A stretch of DNA of 64,000 nt from Blattamonas nauphoetae (taxonomy: Eukaryota > Preaxostyla > Oxymonadida). The stretch covers positions 54,320 through 118,319 of the forward strand of contig JARBJD010000235.1 in assembly GCA_033064195.1 (NCBI GenBank). The letters run 5' to 3'. The translations under genes were made by a program, and so were the position numbers. The first letter of the stretch is position 1. Every line of letters starts with the position of its first letter. Under the pieces are notes generated by a model. The model did not search any database, was not told where the DNA came from, and saw nothing but the letters and a program-made list of their open reading frames with translations. This document shows positions 34,311-45,619 of the stretch, piece by piece.

Positions 34311-36812
34311 CAGGCATGGGATTTGATCAGACCGATCTCACCCTTTTTCGATCTCACCTCACGATTTCCTTCAATTCGTCACTTAAAGTTTCTGAAAACA
34401 CAATATTTTCACAAATTTCTTTATCAAATGTGAAATGAAACGTAAACGGTGTATTTACAGAGAGTCAGACGACGTGGTGGAGTCGTCGTCGTTAATAACG
34501 TTTGGCGGTCCACCCCGATACGGTCTTTGTCGATAATGTCTTCGTCTCCTTTCTCGCTCTGACAGAACCTCGTTGATTTCATCAGTGGATAAACATCTGG
34601 GAGAATTATGGTGAATTCTCGTGAGGACTAGCAGATGCTCGGTGGAGAGCTGGGAGCGCTCTTTTCGTTTTGTGTAGTGAATATGTGAGAATTCTCTTTC
34701 AGTTTCGACTGTGGTCGCTGATATAGTTTGAATAATTCTCACAATCGGCAGAAATGCGGAACAAGATTGAAAGTGCGAGTCAGAAAGTATGAGTTCGATG
34801 ATCGCCTGGGGTGAGTGGAGTGATGAGCCAAAATGGATCTGATACAGACTTTTCAGATGGTGCCAGTGAGACAGGACATGCACCCGTTGTCTATGGTGAA
34901 TGAATCTCTGAAATCTGAAACCGAGGTGCTGAATGAAGGTATCAGAGACAAGTGTATTTGGAGAGGTCAGCATGTCGTGGTTGATAAAGTCAAGTGATGA
35001 GCATTCGTTCGTTTCTGAAAAACGCCGTCCAAGAGAATCAACAAGTGAAGAAATGATTTGGGCCGTTTGAACGACAGTATCTGCCAGTGATTGTTCATGA
35101 ACTGGGATTGCAAATTGATCAAGAAGGGCTTGAATATGATTTTTAAGTTGGTGATCTTCAATAGAGAGTAATTTTTCTTGAAATTGTGTAATGACGGATA
35201 ACGACTGGGGGATTGTAATGTGACTCTTTTGTAGGAGAGTATTCAATTCTTGCGCCATGTTGAGGACGTACAACTGACCAGCGAGGAGATGAGTGGCGGT
35301 GGGTGTCGAGAAAAGGGTTGAAAGTCTTTGTGTCTCCGCGTCTTCTGTTGGAGTCAACACAGCCGATATGACACTGTTGTACTGGATAACATCGTGGATG
35401 ACAGTTCTGCATGTCGACCAGCGAGTCTGAATGGGTCGAGACAACTTTTTTTGAGGGAGTCCTTTGTCAGTGAGCAGTCGAGCGAAAGTATGCTTTCGAG
35501 GGTGTGATTTGGTGATCATATTGATGTATTTGATGCAATCGTGAACGAGAGCTTTTGTGGAAGGATGCTTGTCGGAGTTGAATACATCCTTGAGGCACAA
35601 TTGGAATCTGTGGGCGCCACAGTGGAAATGAAGGATGGTGGGGTGTTCTCTTCGAAAGGCTCCAAGAAATCCGTTGTGGAGTCCAGTCATCGATGGATCT
35701 CCGTCAGTTGTGACACAGCATACTTGGTGGAGTGGAATCCGAACTTTGCCCATCACAGATTTTACTGCTGCATAGATTTGTTCGCCAGTAGCTCCATCAA
35801 CCATATCATGCAAACCAACCAACAGTGTCTCAGTTTTACCTGTGTTTTCGAAAAAACATAGGTGAACACAAAGAACTGTCGTTGAGGTGAAATCAGTTGA
35901 CGTGTCGAGCATTAGAGCTACTGGAGTGCGGTGGGCAATTTGGGAGGTTCGTTTGAGGAGATAGTAGTCATCAAGAATCGTGGCGACCTTCCAGAACAGT
36001 GGTTTGTTGGACTCCGTGGAATCGGTAACAAAGGCGGCGTTGTCGACGGAGTTCAGTAAATCACAGATATGCTTGAATTCGGTGACTGGATGATTTCTTT
36101 TTGCGATATAGTGCACCGCTTTGACTTGATTTTGGCGGTTTTTCAGTATTCCGGCTTGATCTGATTGTGAAGTGACTTGAGCCAATTCTACCGACAGCGC
36201 CTGGTAAGATCGAATGGCTTGAAGGTGTGTTGCACTACGGATATGATTGCGGAGACTGTTGAGGTGAAACGGTCGAGCAGGTTTGAGAACGTATTCTTCT
36301 CGTGAGTATTGAATGTGTTGTGAAAAGTCCGAACACAACTTGCATTTTATTCCTCCATCCATCAATACGAAGGGGCTGGTTCCTGTACAGTCAATGGAGT
36401 CCTTGTGAGTGATCCATTTGGCAAATTGTCTTTGTTTCTTTTGTTCATCTTCATCTTCGTTAAAGGCAGTTTCGACAGCTCCAGATGGTTGTTTGGAACG
36501 ATTGGTGTCATTTTCCGAATCTGAAAGAGAACTTTCGGAACCTGCTGGACTCTCCGAAGTGTTTTCGATGTCGGGAGTTTGTGAAGGAATACAAGGTTGT
36601 CTGGCCTTCTTGGCAACGGCGAGAGAGTATTGAAGCAGGGTCGGCTGATATGGGGGTTTTTTAGACATCTACGAAATCTGTGATGATGGAAATAGGATCA
36701 ATCAAAGAGAAATAGATACGCTTAAATAGGAGACCGATCAGACCCAAAACCCTCATCGTGAGATCAAAAGATCTCACGATGTGCCTAAAAGTACTCACGC
36801 CTCCCTCCCCTG
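34311..36812. mobile_element. Complete 2.5-kb hAT transposon nested in the larger hAT
   Basis: The duplication GTGGTTGG lies at 34303-34310 and 36813-36820, an exact 8 bp. The element starts CAGGCATGGG and ends CCCCTG. The inverted repeats are short and imperfect beyond the terminal CAGG, as is common in hATs; sub-terminal GATCTCAC motifs recur near both ends. It carries one intact transposase gene. Being inside the 8.2-kb hAT cargo, it inserted later than that element or moved with it. Confidence 0.88.
34455..36668 (-). CDS. hAT family transposase, apparently intact
   Basis: A 737-residue frame from the ATG at 36668. N-terminal disordered acidic region, then a zinc-binding DNA-recognition part (CKLCSDF ... 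LRNHIRSATH), then an RNase-H-like core with ALMLDTSTDF (first Asp) and CCVTTDGDPSMTGLHNG (second Asp). The C-terminal hAT dimerisation region includes the catalytic Glu context (TTVETEREFSHIHYTKRKER) and LSTEHLLVLTRI. Length and motif order fit an autonomous hAT. With the perfect target duplication this is the best candidate in the window for a recently mobile element, and a possible trans source for the 901-bp element, though their terminal repeats differ. Confidence 0.85.
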   Translation of the reverse strand: MSKKPPYQPTLLQYSLAVAKKARQPCIPSQTPDIENTSESPAGSESSLSDSENDTNRSKQPSGAVETAFNEDEDEQKKQRQFAKWITHKDSIDCTGTSPFVLMDGGIKCKLCSDFSQHIQYSREEYVLKPARPFHLNSLRNHIRSATHLQAIRSYQALSVELAQVTSQSDQAGILKNRQNQVKAVHYIAKRNHPVTEFKHICDLLNSVDNAAFVTDSTESNKPLFWKVATILDDYYLLKRTSQIAHRTPVALMLDTSTDFTSTTVLCVHLCFFENTGKTETLLVGLHDMVDGATGEQIYAAVKSVMGKVRIPLHQVCCVTTDGDPSMTGLHNGFLGAFRREHPTILHFHCGAHRFQLCLKDVFNSDKHPSTKALVHDCIKYINMITKSHPRKHTFARLLTDKGLPQKKLSRPIQTRWSTCRTVIHDVIQYNSVISAVLTPTEDAETQRLSTLFSTPTATHLLAGQLYVLNMAQELNTLLQKSHITIPQSLSVITQFQEKLLSIEDHQLKNHIQALLDQFAIPVHEQSLADTVVQTAQIISSLVDSLGRRFSETNECSSLDFINHDMLTSPNTLVSDTFIQHLGFRFQRFIHHRQRVHVLSHWHHLKSLYQIHFGSSLHSPQAIIELILSDSHFQSCSAFLPIVRIIQTISATTVETEREFSHIHYTKRKERSQLSTEHLLVLTRIHHNSPRCLSTDEINEVLSERERRRRHYRQRPYRGGPPNVINDDDSTTSSDSL

Positions 36813-36977
36813 GTGGTTGGGGTGTGGAGGCGATGGCATGAACAGCTTCTTCTGTTCCTGTCTCATTGGCGAGTGTTGCACTTGTGAAGCTCTCGAAGTG
36901 GGTGAGAGGCGGCCTGTGCATAGAGATTTGAGGAGTCGGGCGAGGCGTGAGTTTGGATGTTGAAGAGGCATTCTCTT

Positions 36978-39388
36978 TCAAGAAAATCGCATTGTCGGAA
37001 GGTACAACATCGAATTCTCCATCATTTCTTCATTCAGATCCGAAGAATCCTGCTGTTCTGTCCCGAAATTGTCCTCCTGTGACGAAAAGGCTTTCTGAAT
37101 CTGTGTTGACAAAGAAGGAGTATCTTGCTTTTCCACTTCTTGATTCCGGCGGCCAGAGAAATGTTGGAAAACCGGGTCAAAACGAGGAGGGAATGAATTC
37201 ACCTGTTCAAAGTTGGTGTGATTGTGAAGTGGAGCATCAAATGGAACTGGCATGGATCTGATTGAGTCGTTTGAACACGGGAGCACCAGCATTGAAGAAT
37301 GAGTCTGTTCATTGGCCAAACTGCTCCAGACCAGAGTAGCTTCACTTTCTCTTTCCCATTCATCACATCGATCCATTTCAGCTGAGAGCCTTTCAATCTG
37401 GGTTCCAAATCCAATCCCTGGCTTCATCACCTTTTCACCAACTGAGATTTCTGGAGACCCATAGCGCTTCACACCGCGTCGAATCGGTGAATATCGAGTC
37501 AGTGGATGTTTTTGTCTATACTTTGAGATGAGTGAAGTGAGCTGATCTTCTGAGAGAGTCTCTGGCCCATTTGTTGAGTGAAGGAAGAGGGCCTCCAAGG
37601 TTTTGTTCGAGAGAGACATTCGGAATGAAGTCTTTATCCGGTTCTTTCGGCTGAATCCTCTCTCAGCAGCAACTGAAGTAGGAGAAAGGATGAAACACAT
37701 GTGAGAAAAAAGGGTGATGCGTGGAAACGAACCAACGTCGTTCATACTCGAGAAATGAAGTGCCCTCTGGAGGCCTCTTTCGAGAGAAAGACCTGGATTC
37801 TCTTGACAGACTAGAACATAACGATCAAATTCAGCATCGAGAGAAATTGTTTGAAAAGTGGGAAAATGTCCGGAGAGGAGATCCGATAGCTGTTTGAATG
37901 CGCTCCTCGACATCATTAGTTCGTCTTCGTCGGTCCAAGAAAATAAGTCCACCAACAACCTCCACTCTCCTTGTTTTGTCTCGGCCCGCAACTCTTTCTC
38001 CAAATCAGCTGCCATCCTCAATCCATTACTCACAATTTCCAGATCCTGTAGAGATGCATCAAACAGTGTTCGATTCGAAATTGACTCGAGGAGAAGAGAT
38101 GGTGAGCCAATTTCAGAGAGTTCCAGGATAGTTTGATTGAGCTTCTGCTGAAGCGTAAAAACTGTGAGCCTTTCCGACTGCACAGCAAGTGTCAGATTGT
38201 TTAGAGGTGTTAAAATTCGTTCGAGAATGATAAATTGTGACAGTAGAGAACTTGACCAAGCCGACTTCAAGGATAGATCCTTTTTGCGTGATGAAGCAAA
38301 AGACTGGATGACTTTTCTCATGGAAGAAAAGACAGCGATAGCGTGGGTGAGAGACCGATACACCGACGTCCACCGGATTCGATGGACAATCGGGATAGTT
38401 GTGAGATGGGAATGTTGGTGTCTCTGCAGTGCCTCCAATCGTTTCCTCCTGTTCCCACTCTTTCTTAGCCACGCTGCACCACGTTGGAGCTCTTTGATCG
38501 CTTGCTTAAATTGAGAATTGTGGGTGAATTGTTGGACTCTGTTGATGAGGATTTGCACACGATGTGCAAATCAGTGTACGTGCAAGCCACAGAACCCAAC
38601 CCTCTTAAGTCTTCCCAGCAATCCATTTTGGAGACCTACCATCGAACTGGCCCCGTCTGTCGAAAGCCCAATGCATTGTGAGACGTCGAGATTGTGCTTC
38701 GATAGAACATTCTGAATCGAGATTTGCATTTCCTCTCCTGATGAGGTTTCCAATGCAGGAAGTGCGAGGATTTGTGATTGTGGCGTGAAATCCAAATCAA
38801 GGAACGTTAGTAAAATAATGAGATGGGTTTGACCCATTAAATCTGTGGTAGTGTCGAGAACAAGACAAAACTTTGGAAATGATGAATTCAGATTGTTTGA
38901 TCTGAAGCCGAAGGTCTTTGAAAGAATTGCTAAGCCTTTCCGAAACGATCGATGAGATCTATATGTGCCTACTGATTCCGATGGCACACCCGAGGCTCGA
39001 TCTAGAAGTTCAATTAGTGACGAATACAGTTGGATCGGTTGATTGTTTTGACTATCCAATGCACGGCACGAAATAGATTTTGGAGTAGAATTTCAGAGAG
39101 TTGAGGAAGCGGGAGCGACCGCTTGTTTGGAACATTCGTGGGCACATCATCGTTTTCTGCTGCTTGATGTCTTCTAGACGAGATATGTTTCGTTAAATTG
39201 TTGAATTTTAGCGTCGAGGAAGGATGATTGATGAAAGCTTTCTGTGTTTTGAAGATGTTTTTGTAGTAGTTCGAACAGAGAGTACAAATAATTCCTGAAT
39301 CTTCCACAATCCGAAAGACGGAGTCAGAATTGCCGAATTCGATCAGAAACCTCTGTATGAGGGCTGATTGTTTACCAATTTGATCCAT
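36978..39388 (-). pseudogene. hAT transposase of the large element, decayed
   Basis: Starts near an ATG at 39388 (MDQIGKQSALIQRFLIEFGN). Zinc-finger region CTLCSNYYKN ... LTKHISSRRH; RNase-H-like core CLVLDTTTDLMG and CIGLSTDGASSMVGLQNG; C-terminal hAT region SPTSVAAERGFSRKNRIK. A tail of about 170 residues beyond the dimerisation region (Ser/Gln-rich) is unusual for hAT and may be a fusion with cargo. Lesions: a frame change near 39.06 kb and an in-frame TGA at 38571-38573 next to the Cys-His region of the core. The copy is therefore probably inactive and older than the nested hAT. Confidence 0.8.
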
Positions 39389-42300
39389 ATGACTAACTTC
39401 CAAGATTAGAGAAAAAAGAACTGGTACTTTGATTTAATGTTGGGTTCGATCAAAACCTCTCGTTCTCCCTTTCTGCCGAACACATAGTCTGCGGCTCCCT
39501 ATGATAGCCTACTCTAAATTAGACAACCATTTTCTCAGTTTTTGATAGCTATTTTCGAACATGGCTCCCATTTTGGAAAGCCCTGGTCTCAATGCGAACC
39601 TTTGTTGCATCACTCTTTACAATTGCCATTTTTCGAATAATACAGCAAGAAGTGCGGGTGGACACTTCTTTTTTCAATATCACAGTCCTGTGATTGTCGC
39701 ACAGTGTACTTTCGAAGACTCTCGGTCTGCAACAGCGTCTCCCCTCAGCCAAGAAAGCGCCCTTGCCATCCTATTCAAGGGCGACTGTCGTTTTGACAAC
39801 TCCACACTCTCTAACAACGAGGGGAAGATTACTGGAGCGATCGACATCACTCTCCAATCATCAACATACAAGAATGTTCTGACCGATGTCCTGTTCAGAG
39901 ACAATCTCTGCACAAGCGCTACGACCAGCAAGTGTGTGGCTGATTGTATGTTCTATTACAACCCAGGCATCTCCACTAACCAGTTCTTCGACTGTTTTTC
40001 GACATCTGAACAACCACATTGTGGGGTGTATCAAGCGACTCAAGTATTTCCAGAGTTGGTTGGTCCGTCAATCACATCTGTCGTCCAAACGATCCAAGAG
40101 AATGAAAAAAGGGATGGATTGGAGGTTGTTCTGTCGTTTGAGGGAGTGTTCACAGAAACGAGCCGGAAATACGATGTGACACTCAAAGATTCAGATGGAA
40201 CTGAATTTGTGGCAGAGAAAGTGTCATTCTCGAAAACAGCTGGAACAGCGAAATTTGCCATCAGCAATCCAAGCATTCCTTGTATCTCGTCTTCAACCTC
40301 GTATTCGATCATTGATGTGAAGAAGAGTCCTTCTCAATCAACAAGCAACGAATTCGCTGTCGGGGAAGTTGAAGAGCCAGACTGGACGTGGTGGCATCAC
40401 ACTAACGAAAGCCGAGCAGACAACATGGTTGGTTTGTCGTTCACAACACCACCAGGACCAACCTTGACCGAAATCGAAGCAGAACTAAACGGATCGAATC
40501 TGGATGAAGCGGTAGTGACTATAACCGTATCACCATGTGCAGCAGTATCTTTGACACTGGTTGTTTTGGATGAATCAGATTCACAGAATGCGGAGATCGA
40601 GATTGGTCCATTCTCGTTCTCTTCATCTACATCAACGTCATCACAGAAACAACATCGGCAACAGAAGACTCAACCATCATTCTTAAAACTCGGGTTGAAG
40701 CATGAAAACTCCAGCATGGTCACCGATACGAAATCACACAATGCGACATCACAAGTCAGGACACAGTGTTGGATGGTCGTGTCTTCTTTCATGTTCCAGC
40801 TCCTCCAACACTCACAGGAGTTGACTTCTCGTTCGCCACAAAGTCGAACACGACATTCCATCTCATTCTGGAAGGGACAAATCTCCCTGTTGGCGAGACA
40901 TTCGTGGTCTCACTTGAGGGCTTCGACCCAGAAATCGAAGTTACATTCAGTTCGACAAATCAAGGCTCGTCAACTGAACTGGCGCTCGGATGGTCGGACA
41001 CTCTCCAATTCGACACTGCGTATCCTCTCAGATCAGTGATCAACAAAAACAGACCAACCATCGAGATCCCATCAACACATCTGACACTCCAAACAAAACC
41101 TTGCCTAAATCCTTTGATTCTGTATGCGACAGACTCAGGGAATATGAATGCGAGGTTCTGTGGAGATGTTGATCGTCCGTGCTCGTCTGTGGAAGTTGCG
41201 AAGACTGTGGTTGACGGAATCACTGCTCAAATTGCGACCATCAGACTGATCTCGAAAGCCTCGCTCAGCACTCACATCACTGTCGATGCTGGACACGAGC
41301 TCAAACTGGAGTTGGTCACACTCACGCCTCCGACTCTCGTCATCCCGTCCACTGCCTCTCTCGGCAGCTCGGATGGTCTGGTTTCTGTTGATGGGACTCT
41401 GCTCGTGGAGAAAGTGAATATCGATGTCCAAATCGACGATCTGGCGTTCGTCTTGTTTGATGTGAAGAAAGGGAAATTGTTGTTGGACTCCGTTCACATA
41501 TCAGGAAACTCATCATCTGTGATAGTTGCAGAGGGACTCGAGGGACTCTGTGCGTGGGAGACAGGACTGATCAAACTGCACGACAGCTCAGCTGAACTGG
41601 CGAATTGCCGGATCTCGTCGATTGCGATGGGGGAGATTTGGATGGAGTCGAGCAATCTGACGCTGACTTCGACACAGATTCTGAGCAATGGAGCACAATT
41701 CTCATTGTTCCCGTCGGCTCAACAAGATATGATGTGCAAATCAGGAGAAATTGTAATTCTTCCAAACTCGTCGGACACGACAACTGATCATTGGATCTCA
41801 TCGACGTCAGAATGTTCAGTTTTTTTAAATCGACACGAACTGAAATCGCCTCATTTTGTCCCTTCACTGGATGTGAAGAGTTGCAGAAGCACACTCTCGA
41901 AAAAGAAAGACTCGTTCTCCGTTTCGATTGTTGGATCGAAATTGATTCCGTGTGATCTGAGACTGGAAATGTCTGAATCGCCGTCATCTTCTTCTCAATC
42001 ATCGAAATCGAACACTGACCCAATTCTGCTCCCTCTCTCGTTCTCGTCAGTTGAATCGTGGAACGAAACACACATCACTCTGTCGATCGCATTGTCGTCT
42101 CTGTCAAAATTGTCGTTGGATGATGAATGGACAGCTTGCATCGTGTTTGGAATGAACGAGCACACCGACTCGTTCGCCTTCCTTCCGAGTTTGAAAGATC
42201 GGAAATCACATGCCTTTCAGAAATCTCTGCCTTGGCTGATTCCTGTGATTGTCTGTTCGGTCTTGCTTCTTCTCGCCATCCTCGTCTTCGTCGTTGTAAC

Positions 42301-43374
42301 TTGCCGTCGAAAGAAACAAGCCGCTTCATCAAAAACAGAAAAGACGTTCACCGAACAAGAACTGGCTGAGGATGTTGTGGTGAAGATGGAAGTGGAAGGG
42401 ACGATGGTACATTCGACAGAGAACGTGATTGGAGAGAAGAGCGACGAAGACGGGCGATTTGGGCTGATTCAACACAACCACTCGCCAACAATCGAACTCA
42501 TGAACAGCACAGCGAAGGAGGAAAGAAAGATTGGGACGCAGGTGGAAGCGATGAAATGCCAGGACGATTTTGGGATTGTGCTTGTGAATAACGCTGACAC
42601 TTTGTACAACAGACTGCACAAAGAACACGCTGAACTGGGATCGAAGGAGAATGTGATTGAGCGTCAGATTGTGATGGGATTGCAGAGAATTGCAGATCAG
42701 AACAGGCTTGTGAATGTTGGGTGTTGCTACGCGTAGTCCGCGTTTTGACTAGGGGCAGTCCGTTTTTTGTGCTAGGGGCAGTCCATTTTTGCTGGGGGCA
42801 GTCCGCACATTACTAGGGGCAGTCCGTCGTTTTCTGGGTTATTATTCCCAAATTTCACTACTTTGTTTACACTAAGATCACAATAACACATATTTTTATT
42901 CAAATTCTGTGAATATAGGATAATTTGTGAATTGATGACTGTCGATGATGGATTTTGTTTGATCTGACAAATTGTGACAGATATGTGTTAGTCCTGGTCA
43001 CTCAAATCTTCATGGCACTGATAATGAAGGATAAGATGCGACAATGAGATAATGGACCATATTGTTTCCATTTCAATGCAGGGTGAACCACTTTTTCGTA
43101 GACTCTGTTTCTTGAAATGAATGAAGGCAATTGTGAAACTATGAGCAAAAATCTTATATTTCTCCATCTTCTCCCGTTTATTGATGATTGGTTTTGGGAT
43201 TAATCACTCACCGATCCTGTTATTTCCTCATTGATTCTTTCACTCAATTGCCTGACTATTTGGACACATACTCACTTCAGAAAGGGAAAATTCATCTTTC
43301 AAATGTGAACAAAAAACAAAATCCACAAGATAAAATGTCACAATTGGTTCAGAATGTCTTCAAATACTGATTGC

Positions 43375-43769
43375 TCAGTCAGGACATAAGATGATGTGGG
43401 GAAGAAGCGGAAGGAAGTTAGTGGATGAATCGATGGGTGGTTCGGGGAGTGAGCGGAGGCTGACAAACTGTACAAAAGTTGACTCATCGTCTTCGCTGTC
43501 TGAGTGCGGGCTCAGCCGATCAGCTCCCATGTGATCCGACAGGCGATGGCGAATGAGCGGTGTATACTGCGGCAGAGTGAAGTCCACTCGCTCGAATTCT
43601 CGTCCGTCGAACACGAAGGGAGTGGCGTTGTGGGTGAAGGGCGGTGGCGGTTGCGGGAGTAGCTCGTGCAGACTCCCAATTCCAGCGGCGCATTCTCGTC
43701 GGGGTTGTGGTCGTCGAGGCAGGCGTTGGAGTGGACGACGCTAGTACCGTTCCTGTGGGTTTTGTTCAA
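43375..43769 (-). other. Gene-like fragment inside the TA-flanked element
   Basis: Open minus-strand frames with non-random composition: an Arg/Pro-rich part, then FDGREFERVDFTLPQYTPLI and an acidic run (PHSDSEDDEST) before a stop. No family recognised. It may be captured host exon material or a decayed element gene. Confidence 0.25.
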
Positions 43770-44550
43770 AGTCCAGCCTCACCCTCAACATCAGCGACAG
43801 AGTCAACATTTCTGGCTCGTCGACAGCTGGATTGTTCATCGTGTTTGCCACAATAGCGTTTCAATCTGTTGAAAACGCACATGACACAACTGTGCTCTTT
43901 TTCCTTCGTGGCGGTGGGAACGGTCGATCCTGTTCAGGATCTGGCTGTTGCATGAATATCGGGATGAATGAGCCTTTCGACGACCTTCTTGGATTATGGT
44001 ACAGAATCATTCGAAGGTCGAACAGTGAAATGATCCCGCTTTTTTCCTCAGCCACAGCGAATCGCCATCAATCGATTTGAATGTCGATTCCGAGCAGATG
44101 GTTGCATTGAACATGCGGTGCCTTCCTTTCCGACTGCACAAAGTGTTCGTCCAAAGGCTGTGGTGGATCTTGAACTGAATTAGATGATGGGTATTGCAGC
44201 ACGAGCGAGGAAAGACATTCCGAGAGTTCACCAGTTCGGTCCGGTTATGTCAATAATTCTGGAAATCTCACATGATGTTCTCCTTTTGTGGGGTTGGGCT
44301 GGAATGGTTGGATGATATCTTGGATTGCATCTAATGATTCAGAGAAAAGCGACTTTTCGTCTGTAAATGTGAGAGAGACGTCAAAGGAGCGAGGCAGAAG
44401 TAGTACTGTTACAATTTTGGTCGTTTCGCGTTTGTGATTCCTCAAAATAGGAAAGTTCAGTTGCTTTAGACTAGATTAGAGCTGATCACGACCCATAACC
44501 TTACTTGTTGCGAGAGACAAGAGATCTTGACTGAAAAGTCGCTCTTGATT

Positions 44551-44770
44551 TGGGTCAGAATTTTAGACATCATTCAAAAGTCCGAAGACCAACATTCAAA
44601 AAAAGCAATTCACCGCTCTTGTCGCAGCTTGATCAAAGATCTCGAAAAGATTATTCAATCATGTCATCCACCAATTCTAGAGAAAGGTTGATTCATTTCT
44701 CAACCATGAGAGGAGAATAGTTTTGAATGTTGGTCTTCGGACTTTTGAATGATGTCAAAAATCCTGACCC
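44551..44770. repeat. Fold-back repeat, ~50-bp arms
   Basis: The left arm 44551-44602 and right arm 44721-44770 are near-perfect inverse copies, centred on CATTCAAAAGTCCGAAGACC. The loop is about 118 bp. It lies within the 42.7-45.1 kb element and has no coding content; probably a small fold-back MITE. Confidence 0.75.
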
Positions 44771-45619
44771 ATTTCGAAAAATCCCCTCTGATGTCCTGCT
44801 TGATTTCCTTTTAACTTTGAATGTCAGTTATCTCTCATATTCGGTCAGATCCTAAAATGTCCTCCTTCAATGGTCGCCTTCTCATATTTCGGTTGGAATT
44901 CGCTGGATATCAATATCAAAATGCCTCATTTTGCTAACTGTTTCAGAAAAATCAAATGAATCACCAAAAATAACCGGAAAATTGACGGACTGCCCCTAGT
45001 AGTTTGCGGACTGCCCCTAGCAAAAGTCGGACTGCCCCTAGCCCAAAAAGCGGACTGCCCCTAGTCAAAACGCGGACTGCGCGTAGCACTACCCGTGAAT
45101 GTTGCAGCGAAGATCTCGTCGCATTGGATCTTGCTCGACTCAACGTCGTCTGTCCTCTTCAGGATCGACACTCCACAATCTCATCTCAACCAAAATGCAA
45201 CGAATGCAGCTTCAATGTCATCCACCGCATCGCCTGCCAACAACCAGAATGTGAAGAATGGAGTGGAAGAGATTCGTTGGCGAGCATCTGAGCAGGGCGA
45301 GAAAGAGGGCGAAGTGAGCGAGGAAGCGGACAAAGTGAACGCTTCGGTTTTTCGGCTCGGCCTGATCTTGTGGGAGATTGAGACTGGCCTTGTGCCGTTC
45401 CGGGAGATTGACGCAGTGAATGCTCATCGTCAGCTGGCAGCTGGAATTGCGCTTCCTCTTCAAAAGATCGCAGATTCGTCGATGCGAGATCTGATTGTGG
45501 AATGTCTGCGAGTTGATCCTGACGAACGCCCAACACTTTCTGAGATTCTTTCGAGACTCGACAAGCAACCAAATCCGCCCCCAAAACCGGAGATGAAAGA
45601 TGCATTCTCTAAATTCTGA

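Larger units (their letters stand above)
31423..39585. mobile_element. Large hAT transposon, 8.16 kb, with gene-like cargo
   Basis: The left end at 31423 is CAGGGCTTTCCAAAA and the right end at 39585 is its exact 15-bp inverse. The 8-bp duplication GTCTCAAT lies at 31415-31422 and 39586-39593. Inside are a hAT transposase on the minus strand (36978-39388), about 5 kb of unknown Ser/Thr/Pro-rich gene-like sequence on the same strand, and a second complete hAT at 34311-36812. Removing it rejoins two beta-helix segments of the receptor gene. Without the nested hAT it measured about 5.65 kb. Confidence 0.92.
42730..45083. mobile_element. TA-flanked element with ~110-bp inverted repeats of GGGGCAGTCCG units
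   Basis: Each end has about 110 bp of imperfect inverted repeat built from four units of CTAGGGGCAGTCCG after an outer CGCG(T/C)AGTCCGCGTTTT. A TA lies on each side (42728-42729, 45084-45085). No transposase is recognised inside. The minus strand holds short gene-like fragments (43375-43614, starting FDGREFERVDFTLPQYTPLI), perhaps picked up from a host gene. It splits the kinase-like tail of the receptor gene just inside the N-lobe. Superfamily uncertain; TA flanks suggest Tc1/mariner-like. Confidence 0.8.
29867..45619 (+). pseudogene. Beta-helix receptor pseudokinase, split by four nested insertions
   Basis: Start ATG at 29867 with a signal peptide (MVLTLFAFVLTPTWVSS). Host segments: about 29867-30437, 30910-31422, 39586-42729 and 45084-45619. 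Domain order: beta-helix I (STNHLCGT, NGGAIEW, IGGAIKV, SAGGHFFF), Ig-like repeats (40.0-41.1 kb), beta-helix II (41.1-41.8 kb), transmembrane segment at about 42235-42300 (PWLIPVIVCSVLLLLAILVF) with a basic stop-transfer CRRKK, then a kinase-like cytoplasmic tail. The tail keeps C-lobe marks (RLGLILWEIETG-VPF, CLRVDPDERPTL) but not HRD or DFG (SHWILLDS takes the catalytic-loop place), so it should be a pseudokinase. Frame changes occur in beta-helix I and near 40.6 kb, with a TGA near 40.71 kb. It is dead as it stands but shows the full ancestral architecture. Confidence 0.75.

Noticed and set aside
42721-42736. Native stop of the receptor gene at 42734-42736
   Set aside because: That stop codon lies within the terminal repeat of the inserted element; the kinase-like tail resumes at 45084.
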